NCBI GenBank assembly: GCA_041672395.1
Contig: JBAYZS010000008.1
Location: 1-64,000, forward strand
Source: UBA5287 sp041672395
Lineage (GTDB): Bacteria; Bacteroidota; Bacteroidia; Bacteroidales; Dysgonomonadaceae
Direction: 5' to 3'
Length of the DNA: 64,000 bases
This document shows positions 51,887 through 61,911 of the stretch, piece after piece; position 1 is the first letter of the stretch, and every line of letters starts with the position of its first letter. The notes below the pieces were generated by a model. The model was given only the letters and a program-made list of their open reading frames with translations, was not told the DNA's origin and did not search any database. A program made the translations under genes and the position numbers.

Positions 51887-54023
51887 TAGTAAAATCCAGT
51901 TGCCTACGCTCCAGATTAGCTTTGGCTACTTGTATTGTAATAGCTTGACCTAAACGGAATTCTTGTTTGCTGCGGCGCCCTACCAAACGATAGTTCTTTT
52001 CGTCCAGTTCATAGAAATCATCTCCCAAATCTCGGATAGGGATCATGCCTTCGCACTTATTCTCATTGATCTCCACATAAACACCCCAATCGGTAACACC
52101 TGAAATGACTCCGTCATAAACCTTGCCTAATTTATCAGACATGAACTCAACTTGCTTGTATTTAACAGAATCCCGCTCTGCATTTGAAGCTAATACTTCC
52201 ATTTCGGAACAGTGCTTGCACTCGTCTTCCAATTGTGTCTGATCAACACTGTGACCGCCTGCCATGTAACTGTCCAACAATCTATGCACCATCATATCCG
52301 GATAACGACGAATGGGCGAGGTGAAATGTGTGTAATAATCGAATGCCAATCCATAATGTCCCAGATTCTTTGTTGAATAAATAGCTTTTGACATTGTACG
52401 AATAGCTATTGTCTCAACCAGATTCTCTTCCGGGCGACTCTGAACCTTGTCCAACAGAGAGTTAATACTTTTTGCCACTTCAACTTTTGTTCCTGTAGTC
52501 TTGATTTTATGACCGAATCGAAGGATAAAAGAATTAAGCGTATCCAGTTTTTCGGGATCGGGAACATCATGCACACGATAAACAAACGATTTGGCATGTT
52601 TTCCCTTTGGCACTTTTCCTATTTCTTCTGCTACTGTCCTGTTGGCGAGTAACATAAATTCCTCTATCAATTTGTTGGATTCTTTATTCATTTTAAAGTA
52701 AACTCCCAACGGTTTACCCTTTTCATCAAGATTGAATTTCACTTCGTAACGGTCGAAATTGATAGCGCCATTAGCAAAACGGCGTTCTCGCAACTGTACT
52801 GCAAGGTCGTTCATAGCAAGTATTTCTGTGCTGAAATCTCCTTTACCCGTTTCAATAACCGTCTGTGCATCCTCGTAAGTCAATCTGCTATCAGAATTTA
52901 TAACCGTGTGAACAATGCGTGATTTCTTTACCTCCCCCTTCAGTGTAATCTCAAAAATAACTGAGAAACAGAATTTGTCTTCGTGTGGGCGTAAGGAACA
53001 TAAATCGTTGCTCAAACGTTCAGGAAGCATCGACACCGTTCTGTCCACCAGATAAACAGAAGTAGCTCTGTTTTCTGCTTCTACGTCAATAATATCGCCA
53101 GGTTTCACATAATAAGTTACATCTGCAATGTGAACGCCCACTTCATAAAGCGTTTCAGATATTTTTCGAAACGACAGCGCATCGTCAAAATCTTTTGCAT
53201 CTTTTGGGTCGATAGTAATAGTGAATACATTTCTGAAATCTTCACGGGCAGCGATCTCTTTTGCGGGTATTTCAGCCGAAATCTTTTCGGCATACTTCTC
53301 TACATTAGCGGGATATTTGTACGGCAAGTCGTATTGCGCCAAAATGGCATGCATTTCTGTAGTATTGTCTCCCGGCTTGCCGAGCACATCAATAACTTTT
53401 CCTACAGGATTATTGGCTTTTTCTGGCCATTCCAATATCTCCACAATCACTTTGTCGCCGCTCTTAGCCCCATTTAGTTCATCCAGCGGGATAAATATAT
53501 CGTTAGAAAGAATCTTACTGTCAAGCAACAGAAAAGCAAAATGTTTTTGAATGTCAAGTGTTCCGACGAATCGTTGTTGTTTACGCTCCAATATTTCAAC
53601 GACAACCCCCTCTGTATCTGCTCGTTTTCGTTTGGCAAGCAGTTGAACGCTTACACGATCTCCGTTCATGGCATGCTTGGCATTTCGTTCCGAGACAAAA
53701 ATAGTGTTAGCATCATCATCAGGAACGACAAAGTTTTTGCCGTTACTGCGTCTCTCAAATCTACCTTCAAGTAGTTGAGTTCTTTCATTAGTACGATAAC
53801 GACCGCGAGAACTTTCAAGTAGAATATCTTCGTCGCGAAGTTTGTCCAGCACTTTAATCAGCACACGTTTTCCATCTTCTCCGCGTACATCTATAGCAGC
53901 AGCAATTTGCTTGTAATTGTATTCCTTCTGTCTGTTCTGATTCAAGAAATTGATGACGGATTGTGTCAAATCTTTCTTCTTTGGTTTGGCCACCGTTGAG
54001 GTGTTTATTATTTTCTTACTCAT
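51879..54023 (-). CDS. rnr: Ribonuclease R
   Basis: The product has 714 residues. It is a processive 3'-5' exoribonuclease of the RNB family. Parts in order: an N-terminal winged-helix region (about 20-65), cold-shock domains, the RNB catalytic core with ITIDPKDAKDFDDALSF (active-site Asp residues) and HFTSPIRRYPDMMVHRLL, then an S1 domain near the end (GVISGVTDWGVYVEI). The extreme C-terminus is short, without a long basic tail. Its last 8 bases overlap queG. It is divergent from the epimerase gene. Confidence 0.95.
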   Translation of the reverse strand: MSKKIINTSTVAKPKKKDLTQSVINFLNQNRQKEYNYKQIAAAIDVRGEDGKRVLIKVLDKLRDEDILLESSRGRYRTNERTQLLEGRFERRSNGKNFVVPDDDANTIFVSERNAKHAMNGDRVSVQLLAKRKRADTEGVVVEILERKQQRFVGTLDIQKHFAFLLLDSKILSNDIFIPLDELNGAKSGDKVIVEILEWPEKANNPVGKVIDVLGKPGDNTTEMHAILAQYDLPYKYPANVEKYAEKISAEIPAKEIAAREDFRNVFTITIDPKDAKDFDDALSFRKISETLYEVGVHIADVTYYVKPGDIIDVEAENRATSVYLVDRTVSMLPERLSNDLCSLRPHEDKFCFSVIFEITLKGEVKKSRIVHTVINSDSRLTYEDAQTVIETGKGDFSTEILAMNDLAVQLRERRFANGAINFDRYEVKFNLDEKGKPLGVYFKMNKESNKLIEEFMLLANRTVAEEIGKVPKGKHAKSFVYRVHDVPDPEKLDTLNSFILRFGHKIKTTGTKVEVAKSINSLLDKVQSRPEENLVETIAIRTMSKAIYSTKNLGHYGLAFDYYTHFTSPIRRYPDMMVHRLLDSYMAGGHSVDQTQLEDECKHCSEMEVLASNAERDSVKYKQVEFMSDKLGKVYDGVISGVTDWGVYVEINENKCEGMIPIRDLGDDFYELDEKNYRLVGRRSKQEFRLGQAITIQVAKANLERRQLDFTIA

Positions 54024-54144
54024 AATCAGTGTTACTTTTATTTATTCAGGGTATAAAACTTTATCCTTTCATTTAAGTCTGTGCAAAGTAATAAAAAAAA
54101 CTGTTCTTTCCATTTAATTGTCGCAAAAGAATTATAGAAAAGTG

Positions 54145-54152
54145 TATTTTTG
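54145..54152 (+). promoter_or_regulatory. Candidate -7 box (TATTTTTG) for the epimerase gene
   Basis: It is an exact TAnnTTTG match 34 bases upstream of the ATG at 54187. Confidence 0.4.
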
Positions 54153-54186
54153 CATGACATTCATCTGATAAAGTAAATAGAAAATC

Positions 54187-55197
54187 ATGCAGAAGAAAAT
54201 CCTTATCACCGGTGCAAGTGGCTTTGTTGGTAGCACTGTAGTTGATAAAGCACTGGAACTTGGTTATGAAACATGGGCGGGCATTCGCGCAAGCAGTAGT
54301 CGCGAATACCTGAAAGATAAACGTATTCGGTTTATCGACCTGAATTATTCCGATAAGGATAAACTGGTGAAACAGCTTAGCGAATTTAAACATGCAAACG
54401 GGAAATTCGATTATGTTGCGCATGTAGCTGGAATCACAAAAGCACGTAAAATAGAGGATTTTGATGATGTAAATTATTTGCATACCCTTAATCTGGCTGA
54501 TGCGCTTATCGAAAGTGGTACTGTTCCGGAAAGTTTTGTTTTCGTAAGTAGTTTGGGTGCCATCGGGTTAGTTAATGAGGAAACTTACGAGCCAATCAGA
54601 GTGGATCAAACACCTAATCCAATCACAGCTTACGGAAAAAGCAAAATCAAAGCCGAAGATTATCTGAAGTCCCTTCCGAACTTTCCGTATGTTATACTCA
54701 GACCCACAGGCATTTACGGTCCGCGCGACAAAGATTACCTTATCTTGATGAAAGCGGTAAAGAGTGGTTTGAATGTTGGCGCCGGTCGCAAAAAGCAGAT
54801 TCTGACATTCATTTTCTCGGAGGACCTGGCCAAAATAATTTTCCTCAGCATCGAAAAAGGATTGAGACAGAAAGTTTATAATGTGGCAGACGGCGATATT
54901 TATACAGATGATGAATTTATGCACATTGTTCAAACAGTGCTCAAGAAGAAAAGAGTAATCACAATAAAGTTTCCACTATCGATAGTAAGAACTGCGGCCT
55001 ATTTGTCAGAAAAAGTATCAGGCTTTTTTGACAAAACATCCACATTCAACACTGATAAATACAAGATTATGAAGCAGCGCAACTGGAATTGTGATGTATC
55101 CGCTATCCAAAACGATTTGGAGTTCACTCCTGATTATCCTTTACGCAAAGGTGTTGAAAAAACAGTTGCTTGGTACCAAGCTCATGGGTGGATGTAA
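54187..55197 (+). CDS. NAD(P)-dependent epimerase/dehydratase (extended SDR)
   Basis: The product has 336 residues. The Rossmann motif GASGFVGSTVV is near 8-18, and the catalytic Tyr149 and Lys153 are in AYGKSKIKAED. LRPTGIYGPRD and the VYNVADGDIYTDDEFM block are typical of sugar-nucleotide or sterol-type extended SDRs. The precise substrate cannot be read. It has its own promoter, and dapB follows by 83 bp with another -7 box, so the two may be separate transcripts. Confidence 0.9.
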   Translation: MQKKILITGASGFVGSTVVDKALELGYETWAGIRASSSREYLKDKRIRFIDLNYSDKDKLVKQLSEFKHANGKFDYVAHVAGITKARKIEDFDDVNYLHTLNLADALIESGTVPESFVFVSSLGAIGLVNEETYEPIRVDQTPNPITAYGKSKIKAEDYLKSLPNFPYVILRPTGIYGPRDKDYLILMKAVKSGLNVGAGRKKQILTFIFSEDLAKIIFLSIEKGLRQKVYNVADGDIYTDDEFMHIVQTVLKKKRVITIKFPLSIVRTAAYLSEKVSGFFDKTSTFNTDKYKIMKQRNWNCDVSAIQNDLEFTPDYPLRKGVEKTVAWYQAHGWM

Positions 55198-55252
55198 AGG
55201 GCTAATTATACATAATTAATAATACAAAATGTCTTAGTCTGTTTTTTTATTA

Positions 55253-55260
55253 TAAATTTG
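55253..55260 (+). promoter_or_regulatory. Candidate -7 box (TAAATTTG) for dapB
   Basis: It is an exact TAnnTTTG match 20 bases upstream of the dapB ATG. Confidence 0.4.
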
Positions 55261-55280
55261 CCATTCAAAAACTATATAAA

Positions 55281-55997
55281 ATGAAAATTGCAATTATCGG
55301 CTACGGCAAAATGGGCCACGAAATTGAGAAAGTGGCTATTGAAAGAGGGCATGAAGTTGTTTGTACAATTGATGTCTTCGAGGAAATGAAATTTGAATCC
55401 GCGGAATTCAAAAGCGCAGATGTGGCAATTGAATTTACTTCGCCAAAAAGTGCATTAAGCAATTACAAAAAGGCTTTTAATGCAAACATTCCCGTGGTTT
55501 CCGGCACAACCGGTTGGTCAGAACATATGGCTGAGATGAAAAGAATTTGTCAACATGGTGATAATACTTTCTTTTATTCTTCTAATTTCAGTTTGGGTGT
55601 GAACATTTTCTTTGCTGTAAACCGTTATCTGGCTAAGATAATGAATAAATATCCTGATTTCGATGTGCGAATGGAAGAAACGCATCACATTCATAAACTG
55701 GATGCACCAAGCGGAACTGCACTGACATTGGCGGATGATATTATAAAAAATGTTGACAGAAAAGTCAGATGGACACTTGACCATGCAAAAATGGAAAATG
55801 AGCTTGAGATAAAGTCGTTCCGCGAGGGCGAAGTTCCAGGTATTCATACTGTGATTTATGAATCAGTAGCAGATACTATTCGCATCACCCACGATGCAAA
55901 AAGTCGCAGAGGATTCGCGCTGGGCGCCGTGTTAGCAGCTGAATTCACAAAAGGTAAAAAAGGTTGTCTGGGAATGAAAGATATGTTCCCGTTTTAA
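55281..55997 (+). CDS. dapB: 4-hydroxy-tetrahydrodipicolinate reductase
   Basis: The product has 238 residues. It reduces hydroxy-tetrahydrodipicolinate in the lysine/diaminopimelate pathway, which also supplies the cell wall. The NAD(P) motif GYGKMGHEI is at 7-15, and SGTTGWSE is near 74-81. The substrate block ETHHIHKLDAPSGTAL has the catalytic His and Lys. The total is slightly short for the family. lepB begins 48 bp later, a common Bacteroidales order. Confidence 0.95.
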   Translation: MKIAIIGYGKMGHEIEKVAIERGHEVVCTIDVFEEMKFESAEFKSADVAIEFTSPKSALSNYKKAFNANIPVVSGTTGWSEHMAEMKRICQHGDNTFFYSSNFSLGVNIFFAVNRYLAKIMNKYPDFDVRMEETHHIHKLDAPSGTALTLADDIIKNVDRKVRWTLDHAKMENELEIKSFREGEVPGIHTVIYESVADTIRITHDAKSRRGFALGAVLAAEFTKGKKGCLGMKDMFPF

Positions 55998-56045
55998 CAC
56001 TTGATATTTCTTAATTTACATCACTTGAAGCTATTACATTAAAAT

Positions 56046-57509
56046 ATGGGTTTAAAAGAACGAATTACAAATACTAAGCGCAAAAGCTGGATATGGTTTG
56101 CATCATGGACTGCAATCACCATTTTTTTCACAATCTGGATTGGATCTCCTTGGGTGTTAGCACTACTTATCCTATTCTTTGATATTTATATCACTCGTTT
56201 CATTCCTTGGGATTTCTGGAAAAAATCAAAGAACAAGTCATTCAGGACAGTTATGGAATGGGTGGATGCAATCATTTTTGCCTTGGTTGCGGTTTACATT
56301 ATCAACATCTTTTTCTTTCAAAACTATCAGATTCCTTCATCCTCACTTGAGAAATCATTGCGGGTGGGCGACTTTCTGGCGGTCAGCAAGTTGAGCTATG
56401 GACCGCGCACTCCAATGACTCCACTTTCTTTTCCTTTGGCTCAACATACAATGCCTGGGGGTGGAAAATCATATATCGAAAAGCCACAATGGAAATATCG
56501 CCGACTTAAAGGTTTTGGCAATGTGGAGCGCAACAACATTGTAGTGTTTAATTTCCCTGCAGGCGATACTGTAGCAATTAATCAGCAGGGAATGGATTTC
56601 TACTCTTTGTCAAAGTACAATGAAAATGGCAGCGCAGGTGTTCGATCGGATAAAAACAGGTACGGTGAAATTGTTTATCGCCCAGTTGACAGACGAGAGA
56701 ATTTCGTGAAAAGGTGCATCGGTCTACCTGGAGAAACAATCCAATTAAAAAACGATAGTGTTTTCATCGATGGGAATTTTATTCCTAATCCACAATTCTC
56801 GCAACATAATTATATGATCCATACTGATGGCACGTCAATTTCCCCTGAATTATTCGAGGACTTAGGTGTTAATATCGCAGATTTCGCTATCGTAAATGAA
56901 TACGGCCAATTGGTTACCAAAATTCAAGACCTCACAGGAATCGACAGCTTGTCGATGGCTCAGTTTGGACTTACTGCCCGAAACGGAAAAAACGGCTCAA
57001 TCTATTTCAGTATTCCTCTCACACAGGAAATGATCACAGAACTGAAGGCCAAACCATTTATTTGGGAAATCATTAAGGAGAAAGAGCAGCAAGGTGGTTA
57101 TTACTACCCGCTCAGTTATCCAACAAACTGGACTAGAGACTCATACGGACCGTTATGGATTCCAAAAAAAGGAGCAACTATTCAGTTTGATACAGATGTA
57201 GATTTCAAAGTGGCAGCGTATGAACGTTGCATAAAGAACTATGAGCTTAACACATTTGATTATCGAGATGGAAAGGTTTACATCAATGGCAAACAGGCTA
57301 CTTCTTACACGTTCAAGATGGATTATTACTTTATGATGGGTGATAACCGTCATAATTCGGCCGACTCTCGCACATGGGGTTTTGTACCTGAGGATCACAT
57401 TGTTGGTGAACCTACTCTGATTTGGCTGTCCATCGAAAAGGACAAGAAGTGGTTCCAAGGTCGAATTCGATGGAATCGATTGTTCCACAGTGCTAAAGTT
57501 AAAGCATAA
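56046..57509 (+). CDS. lepB: Signal peptidase I, large form with insertion
   Basis: The product has 487 residues, longer than the usual 300-350. It cleaves Sec signal peptides at the outer face of the inner membrane. Membrane segments are at about 17-50 (one or two helices) and 72-92. The nucleophile is Ser100 in IPSSSLEK, where most homologues have Met after the serine. The base is Lys222 in RENFVKRCIGLPGE. The late box MGDNRHNSADSRTWGFVP is intact. About 180 residues between GLPGE and MGDNR form an insertion. It lies between dapB and a WbqC-like gene. Confidence 0.94.
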   Translation: MGLKERITNTKRKSWIWFASWTAITIFFTIWIGSPWVLALLILFFDIYITRFIPWDFWKKSKNKSFRTVMEWVDAIIFALVAVYIINIFFFQNYQIPSSSLEKSLRVGDFLAVSKLSYGPRTPMTPLSFPLAQHTMPGGGKSYIEKPQWKYRRLKGFGNVERNNIVVFNFPAGDTVAINQQGMDFYSLSKYNENGSAGVRSDKNRYGEIVYRPVDRRENFVKRCIGLPGETIQLKNDSVFIDGNFIPNPQFSQHNYMIHTDGTSISPELFEDLGVNIADFAIVNEYGQLVTKIQDLTGIDSLSMAQFGLTARNGKNGSIYFSIPLTQEMITELKAKPFIWEIIKEKEQQGGYYYPLSYPTNWTRDSYGPLWIPKKGATIQFDTDVDFKVAAYERCIKNYELNTFDYRDGKVYINGKQATSYTFKMDYYFMMGDNRHNSADSRTWGFVPEDHIVGEPTLIWLSIEKDKKWFQGRIRWNRLFHSAKVKA

Positions 57510-57515
57510 CGCACT

Positions 57516-58139
57516 ATGAATGACGACATTATTCTTTCGTCATTATATGCTGCACCCATCCAATATTACAGCAAGCTGCATCGTGCAGCTCATGCTGTAA
57601 TTGAGATTCACGACAACTATCAGAAACAGTCGTACCGCAACAGATGCGTGATAGCAGGAGCTAATGGTGCATTGCAATTGAACATCCCTGTTGAAAAACC
57701 TGCTACTGCAAAATGTGAAATGAAGGATATCCGTATTGCCGAACACGGAAACTGGCGTCACTTGCATTGGAATGCAATCATTTCGGCATATAATACAACA
57801 CCTTTTTTCGAGTTTTTTACGGATGACTTCTATCCGTTTTATGAAAAGAAACAGACTTTCCTGTTGGATTTCAACGAAGAGTTGCGTCAGCTGTTTTGCC
57901 AATTGATGCATATAGACACACCTGTATCGCATTCAGAGTGTTACATAACAGACTTACCGGAAAACCAAATCGACTTTAGAGAATCCATTCATCCCAAAAA
58001 GGATTGGCAAAAAATTGATTCAAATTTCAAGGCAAAGCCCTATTATCAGGTATTTGAAGGAAAGCTGGGATTCCAGCCCAATCTGAGCATTTTTGACCTG
58101 TTATTTAACATGGGAAACGAAGCTCGATTATATCTGTAA
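57516..58139 (+). CDS. WbqC-like family protein
   Basis: The product has 207 residues. WbqC family features are visible: an early block NDDIILSSLYAAPIQYYSKL, QSYRNRCVIAGANGALQLNIPVEK, HGNWRHLHWNAIISAYNTTPFFEFF and the ending LSIFDLLFNMGNEARLYL. The family is linked to polysaccharide loci in some bacteria, but the activity is unknown. It is cytoplasmic. It starts 6 bases after the lepB stop, so it is translated in the same unit, and gltX follows. Confidence 0.87.
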   Translation: MNDDIILSSLYAAPIQYYSKLHRAAHAVIEIHDNYQKQSYRNRCVIAGANGALQLNIPVEKPATAKCEMKDIRIAEHGNWRHLHWNAIISAYNTTPFFEFFTDDFYPFYEKKQTFLLDFNEELRQLFCQLMHIDTPVSHSECYITDLPENQIDFRESIHPKKDWQKIDSNFKAKPYYQVFEGKLGFQPNLSIFDLLFNMGNEARLYL

Positions 58140-58161
58140 CAGTTTTCTGATTGATTTTTCA

Positions 58162-58169
58162 TATCTTTG
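58162..58169 (+). promoter_or_regulatory. Candidate -7 box (TATCTTTG) for gltX
   Basis: It is an exact TAnnTTTG match 19 bases upstream of the gltX ATG at 58189 and just after the WbqC-like stop. Confidence 0.45.
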
Positions 58170-58188
58170 CAAAATTAAACTCACGTTC

Positions 58189-59712
58189 ATGAATCAAAAA
58201 GTAAGAGTACGTTTTGCGCCAAGTCCCACCGGACCTCTCCATATTGGAGGAGTGCGCACAGCTTTATATAACTATCTGTTCGCCAAACAACAAAATGGAG
58301 ATTTCATCCTGAGAATAGAAGATACCGATTCGCATCGATTTGTTCCAGGTGCTGAGGATTATATTCAGGAAACATTTGACTGGCTGGGAATGGAGTTCGA
58401 TGAAAGTCCTTCCAAAGGTGGAACCTATGGCCCCTATCGTCAATCCGAGCGGAAAGATATTTACAAAATCTATGTAGATCAGTTGTTAGAAAAGGGAGCC
58501 GCTTACATAGCTTTTGATACACCAGAAGAGTTAGATACAAAACGCAACGAAATTTCCAATTTCCAGTACGATGCTTTTACTCGTTTGTTGATGCGTAATT
58601 CGCTTACATTATCCGAAACAGAAGTGACTGAACTGATTGAAAATGGAACCCAGTATGTTGTCAGAATAAAAATTGAACCAAACATTGATATAAAAGTGCA
58701 GGATTTGATTCGCGGAGAAGTGGTTATCAATTCTTCTGTGCTGGACGATAAAGTGATTTATAAATCTTCAGACCACTTGCCTACATACCATCTTGCAAAT
58801 GTTGTGGATGATCATCTGATGGAAATCACTCATGTGATTCGTGGTGAGGAATGGCTTCCTTCTGCCCCACTCCATGTGTGGCTTTATAAAAGCTTTGATT
58901 GGGAAAACTCGATGCCTCAATTCGCCCATCTACCTTTATTGCTAAAGCCTGAAGGAAATGGTAAACTGAGCAAACGCGATGGCGACCGACTGGGATTCCC
59001 GGTCTTTCCTTTAGAATGGAAAGATCCTAAATCGGGTGAGTTCTCTTCCGGTTATCGTGAAAGTGGCTATCTGTCGGAGGCGGTCATCAATTTCCTTGCA
59101 TTTTTAGGATGGAATCCCGGCACAGAACAGGAGATGTTTTCGCTGAGTGAGCTTGTGGAAGCATTTTCTTTTGACCGATGCAGTAAAAGTGGCGCAAAAT
59201 TCGATTACGAAAAGGCCAAGTGGTACAACCACAAATACATACAGCAGACACCAAATGAATTACTTGCCGATATGTTTTTGCCACATTTAGAGGAAAAAGG
59301 AGTGTCCGCAACATTAGATTATACGTCAAAAGTAATCGGATTAATCAAGGACAGAGTCGGTTTTGTAAAGGAACTTTGGAACCAGTCGTCCTACTTTTTT
59401 ATCGCACCCACTTCGTATGAAGAAAAGACTGTAAAAAAACGATGGAAAGTTGAAACTCCGGCCCAAATGCGAGAGCTGATTTATTTATTGGAGCAAATGG
59501 ATGATTTTTCTCCCGAGAATCAGGAAAAGATCATCATGAAATGGGTTGAAGAAAATCAGTATCATACAGGAAATGTTATGAATGCATTCCGTTTGGCATT
59601 GGTGGGTGAAGGTAAAGGTCCTCATATTTTTGACATAACGGTATTGCTGGGAAAAGAAGAAACTATCAGAAGATTGCATACAGCAATCGAGAACATTACT
59701 GTTCCCCAATAG
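58189..59712 (+). CDS. gltX: Glutamyl-tRNA synthetase
   Basis: The product has 507 residues from the ATG at 58189. The frame open to 58093 overlaps the upstream gene and is not conserved. It charges tRNA-Glu and is a class I synthetase. The HIGH-type motif is PSPTGPLHIGG at 11-21, and the KMSKS-type motif is KLSKRDG. EDTDSHRFVPGAEDYI and the anticodon-binding C-terminal helices are present. It has its own -7 box. Confidence 0.96.
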   Translation: MNQKVRVRFAPSPTGPLHIGGVRTALYNYLFAKQQNGDFILRIEDTDSHRFVPGAEDYIQETFDWLGMEFDESPSKGGTYGPYRQSERKDIYKIYVDQLLEKGAAYIAFDTPEELDTKRNEISNFQYDAFTRLLMRNSLTLSETEVTELIENGTQYVVRIKIEPNIDIKVQDLIRGEVVINSSVLDDKVIYKSSDHLPTYHLANVVDDHLMEITHVIRGEEWLPSAPLHVWLYKSFDWENSMPQFAHLPLLLKPEGNGKLSKRDGDRLGFPVFPLEWKDPKSGEFSSGYRESGYLSEAVINFLAFLGWNPGTEQEMFSLSELVEAFSFDRCSKSGAKFDYEKAKWYNHKYIQQTPNELLADMFLPHLEEKGVSATLDYTSKVIGLIKDRVGFVKELWNQSSYFFIAPTSYEEKTVKKRWKVETPAQMRELIYLLEQMDDFSPENQEKIIMKWVEENQYHTGNVMNAFRLALVGEGKGPHIFDITVLLGKEETIRRLHTAIENITVPQ

Positions 59713-59814
59713 TATAAATATATAATCGTCGTACTTGTTAATTGTCGAAACTAATAAGTATTCGAACAATTAGATGGTTTTTATTGTTTAATAAGTTTAT
59801 AATAAACCAAAGAT

Positions 59815-61911
59815 ATGGAAAAAGGCAAAAATAATAGAAAAATGAGAATAAGAACAAGGTATTTCGTACCCGTCATCTTCATTACCTCTATTTTATTGGT
59901 AGCCTATGCATTTCCACGTCAAGGTAAATTCAAATATTCATTCAGTGAAGGCAAGCCATGGCAAAGTGGTCTTCTTACAGCACCTTCCGACTTTTCGATC
60001 TATAAACCCGCTGATCAATTAAAAGCAGAACAGGACAGTCTACTCCTTTTCTTTGAGCCCTATTATAATGTCGACAACAATGTAAAAAAGGAGTCGATGG
60101 CAGAGTTGGATGCAGATATAAGTACGAATCCCAAATTTATTGAGTTACCTCAAAACTATAAATTATATATTCGGGATAAGATTTCCAAAGTATATGATGA
60201 AGGTATCATGCGATCAGAAGATTATGATAACATTACCGCCAGTATAACACAGTCATTCCGAATAAAAGATGGAAAAAAAGCTGAGACAAAAAACATCAGG
60301 GACTTTCATACGATCAAATCAGCATATCAAAAAGTGATAGATGATCGTCCAGTTTCAATAGACGAGAACGTTCTCAGAAGCATCGATTTAAATAATTATA
60401 TCAAAGAAAACATAGTCTTTGATGAATCCACTACTGCAAAAGCAAAAGATGATTTCATTCATAATGTTCTGCCAACATCAGGTATGGTTCAACAAGGGCA
60501 ACGCATTATAGATGAAGGAGAAATAGTGGACGCAAACACCTATAACATATTGTTGTCTTTGAAAAAAGTCACAGAAGAAAAAAGCGGAGGTTCAGAGCGT
60601 TCAATCTGGGTTATCCTTGGACAATTAATAATGATAACCATATTGTTTGGGATGTTTTATCTTTATCTGTTGTTCTTTAGACCAAACGAATATTACAATC
60701 GCAAGCATCTCATATTCATGATATTGCTTATCGACATATTTGTTCTACTAACAGCTCTGACGATCCGGTTTGACTTGTTCAGTGTTTACATAATTCCTTA
60801 CGCTATCGTAACCATACTTATCCGCACATTTATTGATTCCCGCACAGCACTTTTCGCAAGTATTATAACCATAGTATTGTGTGCGCTGATGGTTCCATTT
60901 CCTTTTGAGTTCATTGTCATACAGATTCTTGTGGCAATGGTTGCAGTGTTCATGCTTAAGGAACTTGCTGAACGTTCGCAACTTATACGAAGTTCGTTCT
61001 TTATTCTGCTAACATTAGTGTTGGTTTACGTAGGTTTAGTAATGTTTCAGGAAGGAAACATCAATAAAGTAAACTGGCAAGTACTAGTATACTTTGTTAT
61101 CAACTTCATATTTATCATGTTCTCTTACACATTGGTTTATCTGGTAGAGAAATCATTCGGATTCATTTCAGGAGTAAGCCTGGTGGAACTGTCAAATATC
61201 AACAAACCATTATTGAAGGAGTTATCAGAAAAGGCACCAGGTACTTTTCAACATTCGATGCAAGTGTCCAATCTGGGAATGGCTGCTGCAACAAAGATTG
61301 GAGCAAACGCTTCACTAATAAGAACCGGAGCTTTATATCACGATATCGGCAAAATGGCCAACCCTGGTTACTTTACTGAAAATCAGGCACCAGGAATGAA
61401 CCCCCATGCAGGTCTTCCGTTTGAAGAGAGCGCCCGCATCATCATCAATCACGTGAAAGATGGAGTAAAAATTGCGCAACGCGAAGGACTTCCAAAACAA
61501 TTAATCGATTTTATTGAGACACATCATGGTACAAGCATGCCAAAATTTTTCTATATTTCTTGGAAGAATGCCAATCCGGGAAAAGAAATTAATGAGAGTA
61601 TTTTCCGTTATCCGGGCCCGAATCCTTTTTCAAAAGAAACAGCTATAATGATGATGGCCGATGCAGTAGAAGCATCTTCCCGCAGTTTGCCGGTATATAC
61701 CGAAGAAATCATAACAGCTCACGTCAACAAAATCATTGATTCGATGTTACAAGAAGGCTTATTCAAACGAGCCCCCATCACATTCAGGGAAGTAGAAATA
61801 GTTAAAGAAGTCTTTATTGATAAACTCAAAACAATATATCATTCCCGCATCGCCTATCCGGAGTTGAATAAACAACCCCAAATAGAATCAACGCAAAAAA
61901 GTGAGGATTAA
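59815..61911 (+). CDS. 7TM-HD family membrane protein (PgpH-like)
   Basis: The product has 698 residues. TM1 at about 16-35 is followed by a large extracytoplasmic 7TMR-HDED region to about 260. Then come about seven helices (about 265-460) and a cytoplasmic HD domain. HD residues are visible: FQHSMQVSNLGM, YHDIGKM with His509-Asp510, and ETHHGTSMPKFF. Relatives hydrolyse c-di-AMP (PgpH). Whether that holds here is not certain. The stop codon shares TTAA with the stop of the convergent TlpA-like gene. Confidence 0.92.
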   Translation: MEKGKNNRKMRIRTRYFVPVIFITSILLVAYAFPRQGKFKYSFSEGKPWQSGLLTAPSDFSIYKPADQLKAEQDSLLLFFEPYYNVDNNVKKESMAELDADISTNPKFIELPQNYKLYIRDKISKVYDEGIMRSEDYDNITASITQSFRIKDGKKAETKNIRDFHTIKSAYQKVIDDRPVSIDENVLRSIDLNNYIKENIVFDESTTAKAKDDFIHNVLPTSGMVQQGQRIIDEGEIVDANTYNILLSLKKVTEEKSGGSERSIWVILGQLIMITILFGMFYLYLLFFRPNEYYNRKHLIFMILLIDIFVLLTALTIRFDLFSVYIIPYAIVTILIRTFIDSRTALFASIITIVLCALMVPFPFEFIVIQILVAMVAVFMLKELAERSQLIRSSFFILLTLVLVYVGLVMFQEGNINKVNWQVLVYFVINFIFIMFSYTLVYLVEKSFGFISGVSLVELSNINKPLLKELSEKAPGTFQHSMQVSNLGMAAATKIGANASLIRTGALYHDIGKMANPGYFTENQAPGMNPHAGLPFEESARIIINHVKDGVKIAQREGLPKQLIDFIETHHGTSMPKFFYISWKNANPGKEINESIFRYPGPNPFSKETAIMMMADAVEASSRSLPVYTEEIITAHVNKIIDSMLQEGLFKRAPITFREVEIVKEVFIDKLKTIYHSRIAYPELNKQPQIESTQKSED

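Noticed and set aside
54073..54483. 136-codon minus-strand frame overlapping the epimerase start
   Set aside because: It lies antisense to conserved Rossmann-fold sequence and covers the epimerase promoter; no family features.
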